64,000 nt of DNA from Paraburkholderia acidicola (GCF_002362315.1 NZ_MTZV01000006.1:2728001-2792000); one strand, 5' to 3'; positions 15,159 to 23,478 are shown, numbered from the stretch's first letter. Numbers and translations are program-made. Notes: generated by a model not told the origin, from the letters alone.

Positions 15159-17384
15159 TCACGACGTCAATACCTTGTCGAGCGTGACCGGTAAATCGCG
15201 CACCCGCACACCGGTCGCATGAAACACGGCATTGGCAATCGCCGCCGAAACACCCGTAATGCCAATCTCGCCGATGCCCTTCGCGCCGAGCGAATTGATA
15301 TGCGGATCGACTTCGTCGATGAAACTGATGTCGAGCGCCCCGATGTCGGCATTCACCGGCACGTGGTACTCGGCAAGGTTCGCATTGACGAAGCGCCCAT
15401 AGCGCAGGTCCAGCGAAGTCTGTTCTTCGAGCGCTGCACCGATGCCCCAGACGAGGCCACCCATCAACTGGCTGTGCGCGGTTTTCTGGTTGAGCAGTCG
15501 CCCGACGCCATACACGCCGACGATGCGCGGCACGCGGATCGTCCCCAGCGTCGCATCGACATGCACCTCTGTGAATACCGCGCCGAACGAGTGGAACGCG
15601 TACTGCGTTTTTTCGACACCCGGTGTGACAGTGGCCAGTGCTTCGAGCGGCCGGCCGCCCGCCCGCGCGATGATTGCCGCAGCTGGATCGCGCCGTGCCG
15701 GGTCGGATCGGCGCGTCACCCAGCCGTTCTCGACGGTCACATCGTCGGGCGTGGCGCCGTGTACCGGCGAAGCAGGATCGGCGAGCGCGAGTGCGATCAG
15801 CTGGTTGCGCACCTGAGTGGCCGCTTCGCGCACCGCTGGCGATACGCTCGCAACCGACTGCGAGCCGCCCGACCCCGGCGCAGGTGGCAGCGACGAATCG
15901 CCGAGCGCGAAACGCACGTTCGCCGGTGCAAAGCCGAGCGCATCGGCGGCAACCTGGGTCATCACCGTGTAGGTCCCGGTGCCGAGGTCCTGGGTGCCCG
16001 ATGCGACCATCGCGCTGCCGTCCGGCAGGATGCGCGCAAGTGCCGACGCCTGGTTGCGGTTCGCCGGATATGTCGCGGTCGCCATGCCGAGGCCGATCAG
16101 CGTGTCGCCAGCGCGCATCGAACGCGGCGTGGGTGTGCGACGCGACCAGCCGAACTTCTCCGCGCCGATCCGGTAGCACTCGCGTAGCGATTTGCTCGAC
16201 CACGGCTTGTGTTCCTGCGGGTCTTCCTCTGCGTAGTTCTTCAGGCGCAGCGCGAGTGGGTCCATCTTCAGCGCGTACGCGAGTTCGTCCATGGCCGACT
16301 CGAGTGCGAACGAGCCGGTTGTCTCGCCAGGCGCACGCATGAAGGTCGGTGTACCGACGTTCAGTTGCACGAGACGATGCGTCGTCACCTGGTTCGGTAC
16401 CGCGTACGACATCCGCGTCACCATGCAGCAGGTCTCGGTCCAGTCTTCGATCATCGAGGTGTTCGAGAAGCTGTCATGCCGCATCGCCGTGAGCGTGCCG
16501 TCGGCGCGCGCCGCGAGCGTCATCCGCTGCTCGGTGAACGGGCGCCCGCCTACCGGGCCGAACATCTGCGGACGCTCGAGTGCAAGCCGCACCGCGCGGC
16601 CGGTCTGCTGCGCCGCCATCGCGCACAGCGTGACATGCGACCACGATGATCCCTTGCAACCAAAACCACCGCCGACGAACGGCGAGATCACGTGCACGTT
16701 ATCGCTGGGAATGCCGAGTGTGGCAGCGACCGCCCGCTTTGCGCCGCTTACGCCCTGGGTCGAGTCGTACAGCGTGAGGTGCGGGCCGTCCCAGATCGCC
16801 ATCGTCGCGTGCGGCTCCATCGGGTTGTGGTGTTCCATCGGCGTGGTGTACACCGCATCGATGCGCACGGCGGCGTCGCGCAGACCGGCCTCCAGATCGC
16901 CGCGCTGCGTATCGGTCTGTCGGCCCTGCGGTCGGTCGGGGGCGTAGGCGTTTGCTTTCGCCTGCGCGAAGTCGAGCGTGGCCGGCGTGCCGGCGTAGAC
17001 GATGTGCAACTGGCGCGCTGCATCGACTGCATGTTCGAGCGTGTCGGCGACCACGACCGCGACCGGTTCGTTGCTGTAGTGAATCTCGTTGTCCTGCAGC
17101 AGCGACAGGCGTCGTCCGGCGGGCGGGACGAGCGCGGAGCGACCGCCGTTCGGCAGGCGCGGCGCGTTGCGGCTGGTCATCACGAGCAGCACGCCGGGTA
17201 GCGACTGCGCGCGTTCCGCATCGATCGATGTGATCGTGCCGCGGGCAATCGTGCTCGTTACTAGCACCGCGTGGGCGAGCCGCGCTTCGGGAAATTCAGC
17301 CGCATAGCGGGCTTCGCCGGTGACCTTGAGCACGCCGTCGGTACGATCGAGCGGTTGCCCGATCAGCGAGGGAGTCGGGTTCAT
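15159..17384 (-). CDS. paoC: Aldehyde oxidoreductase molybdenum-binding subunit, PaoC-like
   Basis: A 741-residue member of the xanthine oxidase family large subunit, close in length to E. coli PaoC (732). It begins MNPTPSLIGQPLDRTDGVLKV and carries family blocks such as FVGGGFGCKGS (near 240), MRAPGETTGSFALESAMDELA (molybdopterin contacts, near 344), GTQDLGTGTYTVMTQVAADAL and the C-terminal GAKGIGEIGITGVSAAIANAV with the conserved catalytic Glu in KGIGE. It should bind MCD molybdenum cofactor and oxidise aromatic or other aldehydes to acids in the periplasm. It overlaps the FAD subunit gene by four bases. There is no TAT signal of its own; export would be with PaoA. No dedicated XdhC/PaoD chaperone is present in the window. 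Confidence 0.9.
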   Translation of the reverse strand: MNPTPSLIGQPLDRTDGVLKVTGEARYAAEFPEARLAHAVLVTSTIARGTITSIDAERAQSLPGVLLVMTSRNAPRLPNGGRSALVPPAGRRLSLLQDNEIHYSNEPVAVVVADTLEHAVDAARQLHIVYAGTPATLDFAQAKANAYAPDRPQGRQTDTQRGDLEAGLRDAAVRIDAVYTTPMEHHNPMEPHATMAIWDGPHLTLYDSTQGVSGAKRAVAATLGIPSDNVHVISPFVGGGFGCKGSSWSHVTLCAMAAQQTGRAVRLALERPQMFGPVGGRPFTEQRMTLAARADGTLTAMRHDSFSNTSMIEDWTETCCMVTRMSYAVPNQVTTHRLVQLNVGTPTFMRAPGETTGSFALESAMDELAYALKMDPLALRLKNYAEEDPQEHKPWSSKSLRECYRIGAEKFGWSRRTPTPRSMRAGDTLIGLGMATATYPANRNQASALARILPDGSAMVASGTQDLGTGTYTVMTQVAADALGFAPANVRFALGDSSLPPAPGSGGSQSVASVSPAVREAATQVRNQLIALALADPASPVHGATPDDVTVENGWVTRRSDPARRDPAAAIIARAGGRPLEALATVTPGVEKTQYAFHSFGAVFTEVHVDATLGTIRVPRIVGVYGVGRLLNQKTAHSQLMGGLVWGIGAALEEQTSLDLRYGRFVNANLAEYHVPVNADIGALDISFIDEVDPHINSLGAKGIGEIGITGVSAAIANAVFHATGVRVRDLPVTLDKVLTS

Positions 17385-18382
17385 GCAGCACCTCCTTGCC
17401 GCCCTGCGGCCTGATTCACTGCGCGGATGATTGCGCGTTGCGCGAGCGCGATCTTGAAACCGTTCTCGCGCTGGGCCCGGGCGTCCTGCAAGGCGGCGGC
17501 CGCTGCATCGTGGAGCAGCGCGTCGCTAAGCGGCTGACCGATGAGGTGCTGTTCCGCGGCGGTTGCACGCCACGGTTTGTGCGCGACGCCGCCAAGCGCA
17601 ATGCGCGCACTGCTGACGGTCGTACCGTCGAGCTGCAAGGCCGCCGCCACCGACACCAATGCAAACGCATAGCTCGCGCGGTCGCGCACCTTCAGATAGT
17701 GCACATGTTCGCTGTAAAGCGGCGGTGGCAGATCGACGGCGGTAATCAACTCGCCGGGTTGCAGCGTTGTATCGAACTCGGGATGCTCGCCGGCCAGCCG
17801 ATGAAACTCGCCGAAGGGCACAACACGTTCGCCGCGCGGACCGCTTACGCGCACGGTCGCATCGAGTGCGGCAAGCGCGACGCTCATATCGGAGGGATTG
17901 ACCGCGATGCACTGCGCGCTCGCGCCGAGAATCGCGTGCATGCGGTTGTGGCCGTCGAGCGCCGCACAGCCGCTGCCGGGTTGCCGCTTGTTGCACTCGG
18001 TGAACGCGGTGTCGTAGAAGTACGGGCAGCGCGTGCGTTGCATCAGATTGCCGCCCACCGTGGCCATGTTGCGCAACTGCGCCGATGCGCCCGCAAGCAA
18101 CGCCTGCGACAGCAGCGGATAACGCTCGCGTACCCACACATGATTCGCGGCATCGCTGTTGCGCACCAGTGCGCCGATACGCAGACCGCCGTCGGGCAAC
18201 GACGTGATCGTGTCGAGCCCCGGAATATGCGTGATGTCGATGAGTTTCGCCGGCCGTGCAACACCGCCCTTCATCAGATCGAGTAGATTCGTGCCACCGC
18301 CGATAAACACCGTACCGGGCTGCTGCGCGGCACGCAGTGCGCCAGCGATATCGCCGGCACGTTCGTAGGAGATCGCATCCAT
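17381..18382 (-). CDS. paoB: Aldehyde oxidoreductase FAD-binding subunit, PaoB-like
   Basis: The 333-residue product begins MDAISYERAGDIAGALRAAQ and has the FAD pyrophosphate loop FIGGGTNLLDLMKGG (residues 36-50) and GGNLMQRTRCPYF (near 115), both typical of the xanthine dehydrogenase medium subunit. The Cys-rich stretch TECNKRQPGSGCAAL resembles the extra 4Fe-4S site described for PaoB, an inference from spacing. It passes electrons from the 2Fe-2S subunit to an external acceptor. The start at 18382 lies 11 bases after the stop of the iron-sulfur subunit, and the gene overlaps paoC, so all three are one operon. Confidence 0.9.
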   Translation of the reverse strand: MDAISYERAGDIAGALRAAQQPGTVFIGGGTNLLDLMKGGVARPAKLIDITHIPGLDTITSLPDGGLRIGALVRNSDAANHVWVRERYPLLSQALLAGASAQLRNMATVGGNLMQRTRCPYFYDTAFTECNKRQPGSGCAALDGHNRMHAILGASAQCIAVNPSDMSVALAALDATVRVSGPRGERVVPFGEFHRLAGEHPEFDTTLQPGELITAVDLPPPLYSEHVHYLKVRDRASYAFALVSVAAALQLDGTTVSSARIALGGVAHKPWRATAAEQHLIGQPLSDALLHDAAAAALQDARAQRENGFKIALAQRAIIRAVNQAAGRQGGAA

Positions 18383-18393
18383 GTCGGGTCTCC

Positions 18394-19134
18394 TTACGCG
18401 TCGCCGGTCGTGCCGGCATGGACTGCGCGCACTGCGGCCACGATGTTCGGATAGGCGCCGCAGCGACACAGGTTGCCGCTCATGCGCTCGCGAATCTCAT
18501 CGTCGGTCAGTTGCGGTGGGCGTTGGCGTACATCGACGGTAACGGTGCTCGCGGTGCCCGCAGCGAATTCGCCGAGCAGCGCGGTCGCCGAACACAACTG
18601 ACCGGGCGTACAGTAGCCGCACTGAAAGGCGTCGTGCGCGATGAATGCGCGCTGCAACGGACTCAGGACGTCGCCCTGCGCGAGTCCTTCCACCGTGGTG
18701 ATCGCTTCGCCTTCGTGCATCACTGCCAGTGAGAGGCATGCGTTGATACGCCGGCCGTCGGCGATCACCGTGCATGCGCCGCATTGTCCGCGATCGCAGC
18801 CTTTCTTCGTGCCCATCAGTCCCGCGTATTCGCGCAACGCATCGAGCAGCGTGACACGCGGTTCGAGTTGCAGCGTGTAATCGCGGCCGTTGATCTTGAG
18901 CGTTACTGCGCGCGCAGGCACGGGGGGATGCGTAACCGGTGGCACGGGCGGCACAGTCGATTCGGCAGCGGGCTGTGTCTGCGCGTGCGCGTATGGCACC
19001 GTGCCCACCGTAGCAGCAGCCGCCGCCGATTGCAGGAAGCGTCGCCGCGAAGGTCGTGCGGGCGTCGCGGAAGTTTCATCGGAAGATGTGCCGGGTGCAT
19101 CGCCCGGATTCTGACTATCGGAATGACTGGACAT
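18394..19134 (-). CDS. paoA: Aldehyde oxidoreductase 2Fe-2S subunit with TAT signal, PaoA-like
   Basis: A 246-residue protein with a twin-arginine signal (RPSRRRFLQSAAAAATVG, residues 28-45, cut after AHA), followed by a plant-type 2Fe-2S ferredoxin domain with GCDRGQCGACTV and a second all-helical 2Fe-2S domain with FQCGYCTPGQL and GNLCRCGAYPNI. This is the order and length of E. coli PaoA (229). It exports the folded heterotrimer to the periplasm and relays electrons from the molybdenum site to FAD. It is the first gene of the operon; its promoter must lie in the 19135-19676 gap, which also holds a broken LysR gene. Confidence 0.92.
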   Translation of the reverse strand: MSSHSDSQNPGDAPGTSSDETSATPARPSRRRFLQSAAAAATVGTVPYAHAQTQPAAESTVPPVPPVTHPPVPARAVTLKINGRDYTLQLEPRVTLLDALREYAGLMGTKKGCDRGQCGACTVIADGRRINACLSLAVMHEGEAITTVEGLAQGDVLSPLQRAFIAHDAFQCGYCTPGQLCSATALLGEFAAGTASTVTVDVRQRPPQLTDDEIRERMSGNLCRCGAYPNIVAAVRAVHAGTTGDA

Positions 19135-19366
19135 GACGTTCTGCTCGCTCCATGAAAGATCGATGCAGGCTACGGCGGCATCGATCTTTCAATGTGCCGC
19201 AGCACAACGATTCGAATCAGCAATTTCGGTGCCGCGCACGGTGGTGCGGGCGTACGCAAACCGCACAACAGTGTGGGGATGTGAAGCAGTGGGGCACGCG
19301 TCAGACGGGAACGTTGCGCTTAACGAAGTGGAAAGTAAAGCGCCTGGGGCCCCTGCGCGCGATGGA

Positions 19367-19528
19367 TTACAGGCCCGCCATTTTCCTGCCATCCAGCTGC
19401 CATCCGTGGGCGATTTGCGCGAGCGTGTCGCGCAACCAGACGAGCAAAGGATCCGCGTGATTGCGCGGATGCCATGCGGCGAACAGCGAGAAACCGCGCT
19501 CGAACCGCAATCGATGCAACGGGTAACA
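19367..19528 (-). pseudogene. C-terminal remnant of a LysR-type regulator
   Basis: In the 542-base gap between paoA and the divergent binding-protein gene, one minus-strand frame reads YPLHRLRFERGFSLFAAWHP followed by RNHADPLLVWLRDTLAQIAH and ends at a stop at 19367. This is the pattern of the last 40-50 residues of a LysR substrate-binding domain, in which a strand ending in a Trp or Tyr-Pro is followed by an F/W-x-x-W-L helix. No HTH or remaining effector domain is present upstream: the frame runs into the binding-protein gene. It is probably a relic of the regulator that once controlled this locus. Confidence 0.5.
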
Positions 19529-19676
19529 TGCAGGGCCTGCAATGCACGGTGGCCGTGGCGGGATCGCTGCACGTGTGACGCTGCGTCGGGTACCATCGCC
19601 GCTGGCTGCCGATGCGCAAAGCACGACATATCAGCAGCTTGAGTCGATACGAAAACACAGACTGGAGACAGCAGCG

Positions 19677-20468
19677 GTGAAGACACGGCAAACAGGATTC
19701 CGCGCATGGGCGCTCGGCGCAATCTGCTGCGCAGGGTTCGGCACGATCGGCGCGGTGCACGCCGATGAGGTCAAGGTGATGATCTCCGGCGGTTTTGCAG
19801 CGGCCTATCGCGAACTAGGCCCGCAGTTCGAGCACGCGAGCGGCGATACGCTGGCAACAGCATGGGGCCCGTCGATGGGTACGACCGAGAACGCGATTCC
19901 TGTGCGCCTCGCGCGCGGCGAACCGGTCGACGTGCTGATCATGGTGGGTTACGCGCTCGATGATCTGGTCAAGGCCGGCAAGGTCGTACCGGGCAGCAAG
20001 GTCGACTTCGCGCGTTCGCCGATCGGCATCGCCGTGCGCGCAGGCGCGCCGCAACCCGACATTCACTCCGACGATGCGTTACGGCAGACGCTGCTCGCGG
20101 CGAAATCGATTGCGTATTCGGACAGCGCGAGCGGCGCCTATGTGGCCAGCGAGCTGTTCAAAAAGCTCGGCATCGAAGCGCAGGTGAAGGGCAAGAGCCG
20201 GATGATTCCCGCCGAACCGGTCGGCAATGTCGTCGCACGCGGCGAAGCGGAGATCGGCTTTCAGCAGGTGAGCGAGTTGTTGCCCGTGAAAGGCGTGACG
20301 GTCGTCGGCAAACTGCCCGACGACGTGCAGCAATACACGACGTTCTCGGCCGGCATCGCGGCGGGCAGCAAGGACCCGGCCGGTGCGCAGGCGTTGATCC
20401 ATTTCCTCGCCTCACCGGCTGCGGCGCCCGTGATCAGCCGCAGCGGGCTCGAACCGCTCGCACAGTAA
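19677..20468 (+). CDS. ModA-like periplasmic substrate-binding protein
   Basis: The 263-residue product has a Sec signal (FRAWALGAICCAGFGTIGAV, cleaved after VHA) and a type II periplasmic-binding fold like ModA/AcfC-type proteins: VKVMISGGFAAAYRELGPQF, then SMGTTENAIPVRLARGEPVD and VLIMVGYALDDLVKAGKV. GTG at 19677 is the start, with GGAGA at 19663-19667. Family members bind molybdate, tungstate or other oxyanions, or small organics. No permease or ATPase gene follows, so it is an orphan. Sitting divergent to a molybdenum enzyme operon it could serve Mo supply, but orphan paralogues of this type also occur in unrelated contexts. Confidence 0.75.
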   Translation: MKTRQTGFRAWALGAICCAGFGTIGAVHADEVKVMISGGFAAAYRELGPQFEHASGDTLATAWGPSMGTTENAIPVRLARGEPVDVLIMVGYALDDLVKAGKVVPGSKVDFARSPIGIAVRAGAPQPDIHSDDALRQTLLAAKSIAYSDSASGAYVASELFKKLGIEAQVKGKSRMIPAEPVGNVVARGEAEIGFQQVSELLPVKGVTVVGKLPDDVQQYTTFSAGIAAGSKDPAGAQALIHFLASPAAAPVISRSGLEPLAQ

Positions 20469-20488
20469 CGCGGCGCGTCGGCGGCGCG

Positions 20489-21781
20489 TCAGTCGATACC
20501 GTGAAACACGGCATCGTCAGGACCGAGGTATGCGGGCGCGCGCCACGCGGCGTCGCGCATCGAATGCTGGACCAGTTTCTCGACACCCAGCAGCACAGCG
20601 AAGATCGCCATCCGCACCGGAATACCGTTGTCGGTCTGACGGAAGATCGCGAGGCGCGAATCGTGATTCAGGTCGGTGCTCAGATCGTTTGCACCAGCGC
20701 GGCTGTCGCGCGGCAGCGGATGCATGATCAGCGTTTCCGGGCCACACACGCTATCCACGAGCGCCTGATTGATCTGGAAATCGGGCGTGTAGCCTTCAAA
20801 CGATTCATCGGTGAAGCGCTCTTTCTGGATGCGCGTCGCGTACACGACATCAGCGCCGCGCAAGCCCGCGGTGAGATCGTGCGTCTGCTCGATCACGTGA
20901 TCGTTGCGTGAAATGTGCTCGACGATGTATGCGGGCATTTCGAGCATCGGCGGCGAGATCAGCGTGAACTTGATGCCGCGATGCAGGGACAGCAGCTTGA
21001 CCAGCGAATGCACGGTGCGCCCGTACTTCAGGTCGCCGACCAGCGCGATGTGCGAGCCGTCGACAATCTTGCCGAGTCGCGAAAACTCGCGCTGGATCGT
21101 GTACAGATCGAGTAGCGCCTGGCTCGGGTGTTCGCCGGGGCCATCGCCGCCGTTGATCACGGGCACGTTGGTCGCGCGCGCGAACTCGGCTACCGATCCC
21201 TGTTCCGGATGGCGGATCACGAGCGCGTCGACGTAGCCGCTCATCACGCGGCTCGTGTCGTAGATCGACTCGCCCTTGGCCATCGACGAAAACGTGAAGC
21301 CGGTCGTATCGCACACCGAGCCGCCGAGCCGGCAGAACGCCGCGCCGAAGCTCACACGCGTCCGGGTACTCGCTTCGAAGAACAGATTGCCGAGCACCGC
21401 GCCTTCCAGAACGCGGGAGATTTTCCGGCGCCGCGCGATCGGCTGCATGATGTCGGCGACGCGAAACAGCGCCTCGACCGAGTCGCGCGAGAACTGATCG
21501 ACCGACAGCAACTGCGGCTTGCCCTCGAACAACATCTGGCTCGCCAGCGACTGCGAATCTACGCTCTGCGTATATTTATCGCCAGGTTCGCCGTGAACCA
21601 CGATTTCCGACACGAAACGCTCGACGATCTCCGGCATGGCCCGCGATTCCTGCGAGTCGTCGGGCAGCAACCACGTGTCGAGCGCCCGTCGTGTCACGCC
21701 GATGCGGGTCGCGAAGCCGTCGCGGGTCATGTTCAGGCGGCGCATCGCGTCGCGAAGGAAGGCTTGTTGCGGGACGCTCAT
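20489..21781 (-). CDS. Aspartate carbamoyltransferase with N-terminal HTH-like extension
   Basis: A 430-residue protein, about 110 longer than catalytic PyrB. The core shows the carbamoyl phosphate site FFEASTRTRVSFG (STRTR at 138-142), KGESIYDTSRV, HPSQALLDLYT, GDLKYGRTVHSL and MHPLPRDSR, so aspartate transcarbamoylase activity is likely. Residues 1-60 (LNMTRDGFATRIGVTRRALD then TWLLPDDSQESRAMPE) read like an XRE/phage-type helix-turn-helix, and residues 60-90 link it to the core. The C-terminus also extends beyond HPLPR (about 70 residues). The gene is alone, not with pyrC or pyrI. It may be a second ATCase paralogue; DNA binding is inference. Confidence 0.85.
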   Translation of the reverse strand: MSVPQQAFLRDAMRRLNMTRDGFATRIGVTRRALDTWLLPDDSQESRAMPEIVERFVSEIVVHGEPGDKYTQSVDSQSLASQMLFEGKPQLLSVDQFSRDSVEALFRVADIMQPIARRRKISRVLEGAVLGNLFFEASTRTRVSFGAAFCRLGGSVCDTTGFTFSSMAKGESIYDTSRVMSGYVDALVIRHPEQGSVAEFARATNVPVINGGDGPGEHPSQALLDLYTIQREFSRLGKIVDGSHIALVGDLKYGRTVHSLVKLLSLHRGIKFTLISPPMLEMPAYIVEHISRNDHVIEQTHDLTAGLRGADVVYATRIQKERFTDESFEGYTPDFQINQALVDSVCGPETLIMHPLPRDSRAGANDLSTDLNHDSRLAIFRQTDNGIPVRMAIFAVLLGVEKLVQHSMRDAAWRAPAYLGPDDAVFHGID

Positions 21782-21854
21782 GCGAGCACCTCTCGGTCGT
21801 GGTTATGTACGCGATGCGTATATTAATTCCGTGCGACGAGAAGTCAAGCCCGTT

Positions 21855-21884
21855 TTGCGTGTGAGCGCGAAATCCTGGTACACT
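21855..21884 (+). promoter_or_regulatory. Sigma-70-like promoter for the dapA-family gene leader
   Basis: TTGCGT (21855-21860) and TACACT (21879-21884) with an 18-base spacer match a housekeeping promoter. The expected start at about 21891 falls directly at the ATG of the leader ORF (21892), so that ORF would be nearly leaderless, and the mRNA would carry about 250 bases of 5' sequence before the main gene at 22141. Confidence 0.5.
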
Positions 21885-21891
21885 GCCCGAC

Positions 21892-22011
21892 ATGCAAAAC
21901 GCTCCCCACCTCTCGCGCAACCCGCTTTCTGCCGCCACGGCAGGCCGTGCGCGCGCGTGCGGAGCCATCGGTGCCGTGGGCGCCAAAGCAAAAAAACAGC
22001 TGCTCATCTGA
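21892..22011 (+). CDS. Candidate leader peptide, 39 aa
   Basis: A short frame begins at ATG 21892, one base after the predicted transcription start, and ends at TGA 22009-22011. It reads MQNAPHLSRNPLSAATAGRA at its start and ends KAKKQLLI. There is no ribosome site, so translation would be leaderless. The stop lies inside the region where two long hairpins compete (21996-22053), as in attenuators in which ribosome position chooses the fold. I recognise no family. It could be fortuitous. Confidence 0.3.
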   Translation: MQNAPHLSRNPLSAATAGRARACGAIGAVGAKAKKQLLI

Positions 22012-22053
22012 CCGGAGCCAGCTGTTCCGTCGTCAGATGTGCGACGGAACAGC
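21996..22053 (+). promoter_or_regulatory. Structured leader with alternative hairpins and a possible pseudoknot
   Basis: Stem A pairs ACAGCTG (21996-22002) with CAGCTGT (22019-22025). Stem B is a perfect 12-bp pairing of GCTGTTCCGTCG (22021-22032) with CGACGGAACAGC (22042-22053) and shares bases with stem A, so the two exclude each other. CATCTGAC (22005-22012) is complementary to GTCAGATG (22032-22039), which covers the loop of stem B: a pseudoknot or third alternative. It lies 88 bases before the dapA-family start. No T-tract follows, so control of translation is more likely than termination. Confidence 0.45.
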
Positions 22054-22140
22054 CAGTCAAGGCCCGCGTTTTCTCCCCCTCGACACCGCTTCCCCCGCAC
22101 CGCTGAACGGAACCGATACGGTCGCGTTTGAGGTTAAGTC

Positions 22141-23004
22141 ATGTCTATTTTTTCGGGTATCTGGATTCCCATCGTTACGCCGTTTGCCGACGGCGCGGTG
22201 GACCACGATGCGTTGCGCCGGCTGGTACGTTTGTATGCCGACGCAGGCGTGTCGGGTCTGGTCGCGCTCGGCACCACCGGCGAGCCTGCCGCGCTCGATG
22301 CGCGTGAGCAGGACGCAGTACTCACTACAGTGCTGGCGGCCGCTGGCCCGCTATCGTTGCCGGTGCTGGTCGGTGTATCGGGCAACCACGAGGCGAGCGT
22401 GCGCGAACGCATCGCGCAACTGAACGATCTGCCGATAGCGGGCGTACTGGTGTCCGCGCCGTACTACATCCGGCCCGCGCAACGCGGTCTGATCGATTAC
22501 TTCACGGGGCTCGCGGATCTGAGCACGAAGCCGCTGGTGCTGTACGACATTCCGTATCGCACCGGCGTGCGGCTTGAAATCGACACGTTGTTGACGCTCG
22601 CTGCGCATCCGCGGATCGAAGCGATCAAGGATTGCGCGGGCTCGGCCGATACGACGTTGACGTTGATTCTCGACGGACGGCTGAAGGTGCTCGCCGGCGA
22701 TGATCTCGATATTTTTCACACGCTGTGTATTGGCGGTAGTGGTGCGATTGCGGCGTCGGCGCATCTGCGGCCGGAACGCTTCGTCGAGATGTATCGCGTG
22801 CTTGCGGCTGGACGGCTCGACGAAGGGCGCGCGATTTTTCACACGCTCGCGCCGTTGATCCGCGCGCTGACCACTGAGCCCAACCCCGGCCCCGTGAAGG
22901 CTGCACTGGCCGCGCAGGGATGGCTGCGCAACGAGTTACGTGCGCCGATGACCTGCGCGACCGATGAGTTGCAGCGTCGGCTCGAGAAGCTGGTGGCGGG
23001 GTGA
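22141..23004 (+). CDS. dapA: Dihydrodipicolinate synthase family protein
   Basis: The 287-residue protein has the DapA/NAL barrel signature: GIWIPIVTPFADGAVDHDAL at the start, GTTGEPAAL at 44-52 (Thr45, Thr46 relay), YDIPYRTG at 135-142 with catalytic Tyr135, and the Schiff-base Lys163 in EAIKDCAGSAD. The first step of lysine synthesis condenses pyruvate with aspartate semialdehyde; relatives cleave sialic acid or other 2-keto acids. GDDLDIFHTLCIGGSGAIAAS matches DapA more than NanA, but the gene is not with lysine genes, and a 2-keto acid aldolase role is possible. The ATG at 22141 is 88 bases past the structured leader and has only a weak ribosome site (GAGGTTAAGTC), consistent with control by that structure. 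Confidence 0.82.
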   Translation: MSIFSGIWIPIVTPFADGAVDHDALRRLVRLYADAGVSGLVALGTTGEPAALDAREQDAVLTTVLAAAGPLSLPVLVGVSGNHEASVRERIAQLNDLPIAGVLVSAPYYIRPAQRGLIDYFTGLADLSTKPLVLYDIPYRTGVRLEIDTLLTLAAHPRIEAIKDCAGSADTTLTLILDGRLKVLAGDDLDIFHTLCIGGSGAIAASAHLRPERFVEMYRVLAAGRLDEGRAIFHTLAPLIRALTTEPNPGPVKAALAAQGWLRNELRAPMTCATDELQRRLEKLVAG

Positions 23005-23061
23005 GCGCAGGAGCGCTCGCCTTTGACGCATTGCGATGTACCGCAACGCGACGCAACACGT

Positions 23062-23478
23062 TCAATCGCCAGCCGCACGCGCGAGTTCCAATCCCTCGTC
23101 GAGCCAGCCCGTCACGCCGCCGGGCATGACCTTCACCGGTCGCCCGAGCTGCGCAAGACGAATCGCGCCGCGTGTCGCGCCGTTGCAGTGCGGGCCTGCG
23201 CAATACGTGACGAACAGCGTGTCGGACGGATAGTCGAGCAGCTTCGAGACGACGATCTTGCCGTGCGGCAGATTCACCGCGCCCGGTACGTGGCCTTGCG
23301 CGTAGAGCGCGGGACTGCGCACGTCGAGCAGAACAAAGCCTGGAGACCCCGACGACAGCGCGGCGGCGACGTCGGAGCAGTCGGTTTCGAATTGCAACGA
23401 TGCCTGGAAATGGGCGAGGGCGGCCGTGCTTTCCGCGGCGGGGATTGCAGTGACGGCGTTGGCTGAAAGAGTCGACAT
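23062..23478 (-). CDS. Rhodanese-like sulfurtransferase domain protein
   Basis: A single-domain rhodanese of 138 residues. The marks are FVLLDVRSPALYAQGHVPGA (residues 48-67) and the active-site loop FVTYCAGPHCNGATRGAIRL, with the catalytic Cys the first of the two (YCAGPHC). Thiosulfate- or persulfide-handling is expected. The start at 23478 fits the conserved N-terminal part; the longer frame to 23577 overlaps the regulator gene. It is divergent from the FtrA-like regulator at 23576, with a shared 97-base promoter region, so that regulator may control it. Confidence 0.85.
   Translation of the reverse strand: MSTLSANAVTAIPAAESTAALAHFQASLQFETDCSDVAAALSSGSPGFVLLDVRSPALYAQGHVPGAVNLPHGKIVVSKLLDYPSDTLFVTYCAGPHCNGATRGAIRLAQLGRPVKVMPGGVTGWLDEGLELARAAGD

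Noticed and set aside
14080..15222. Long plus-strand frame across the PIG-L and nucleotidyltransferase genes
   Set aside because: It spans two conserved minus-strand genes and has no recognisable domain.
22141..23004. Sialic acid lyase (NanA) instead of DapA
   Set aside because: GTTGEPAAL and YDIPYRTG fit DapA better, and no sialic acid genes are present; a different 2-keto acid aldolase is still possible.
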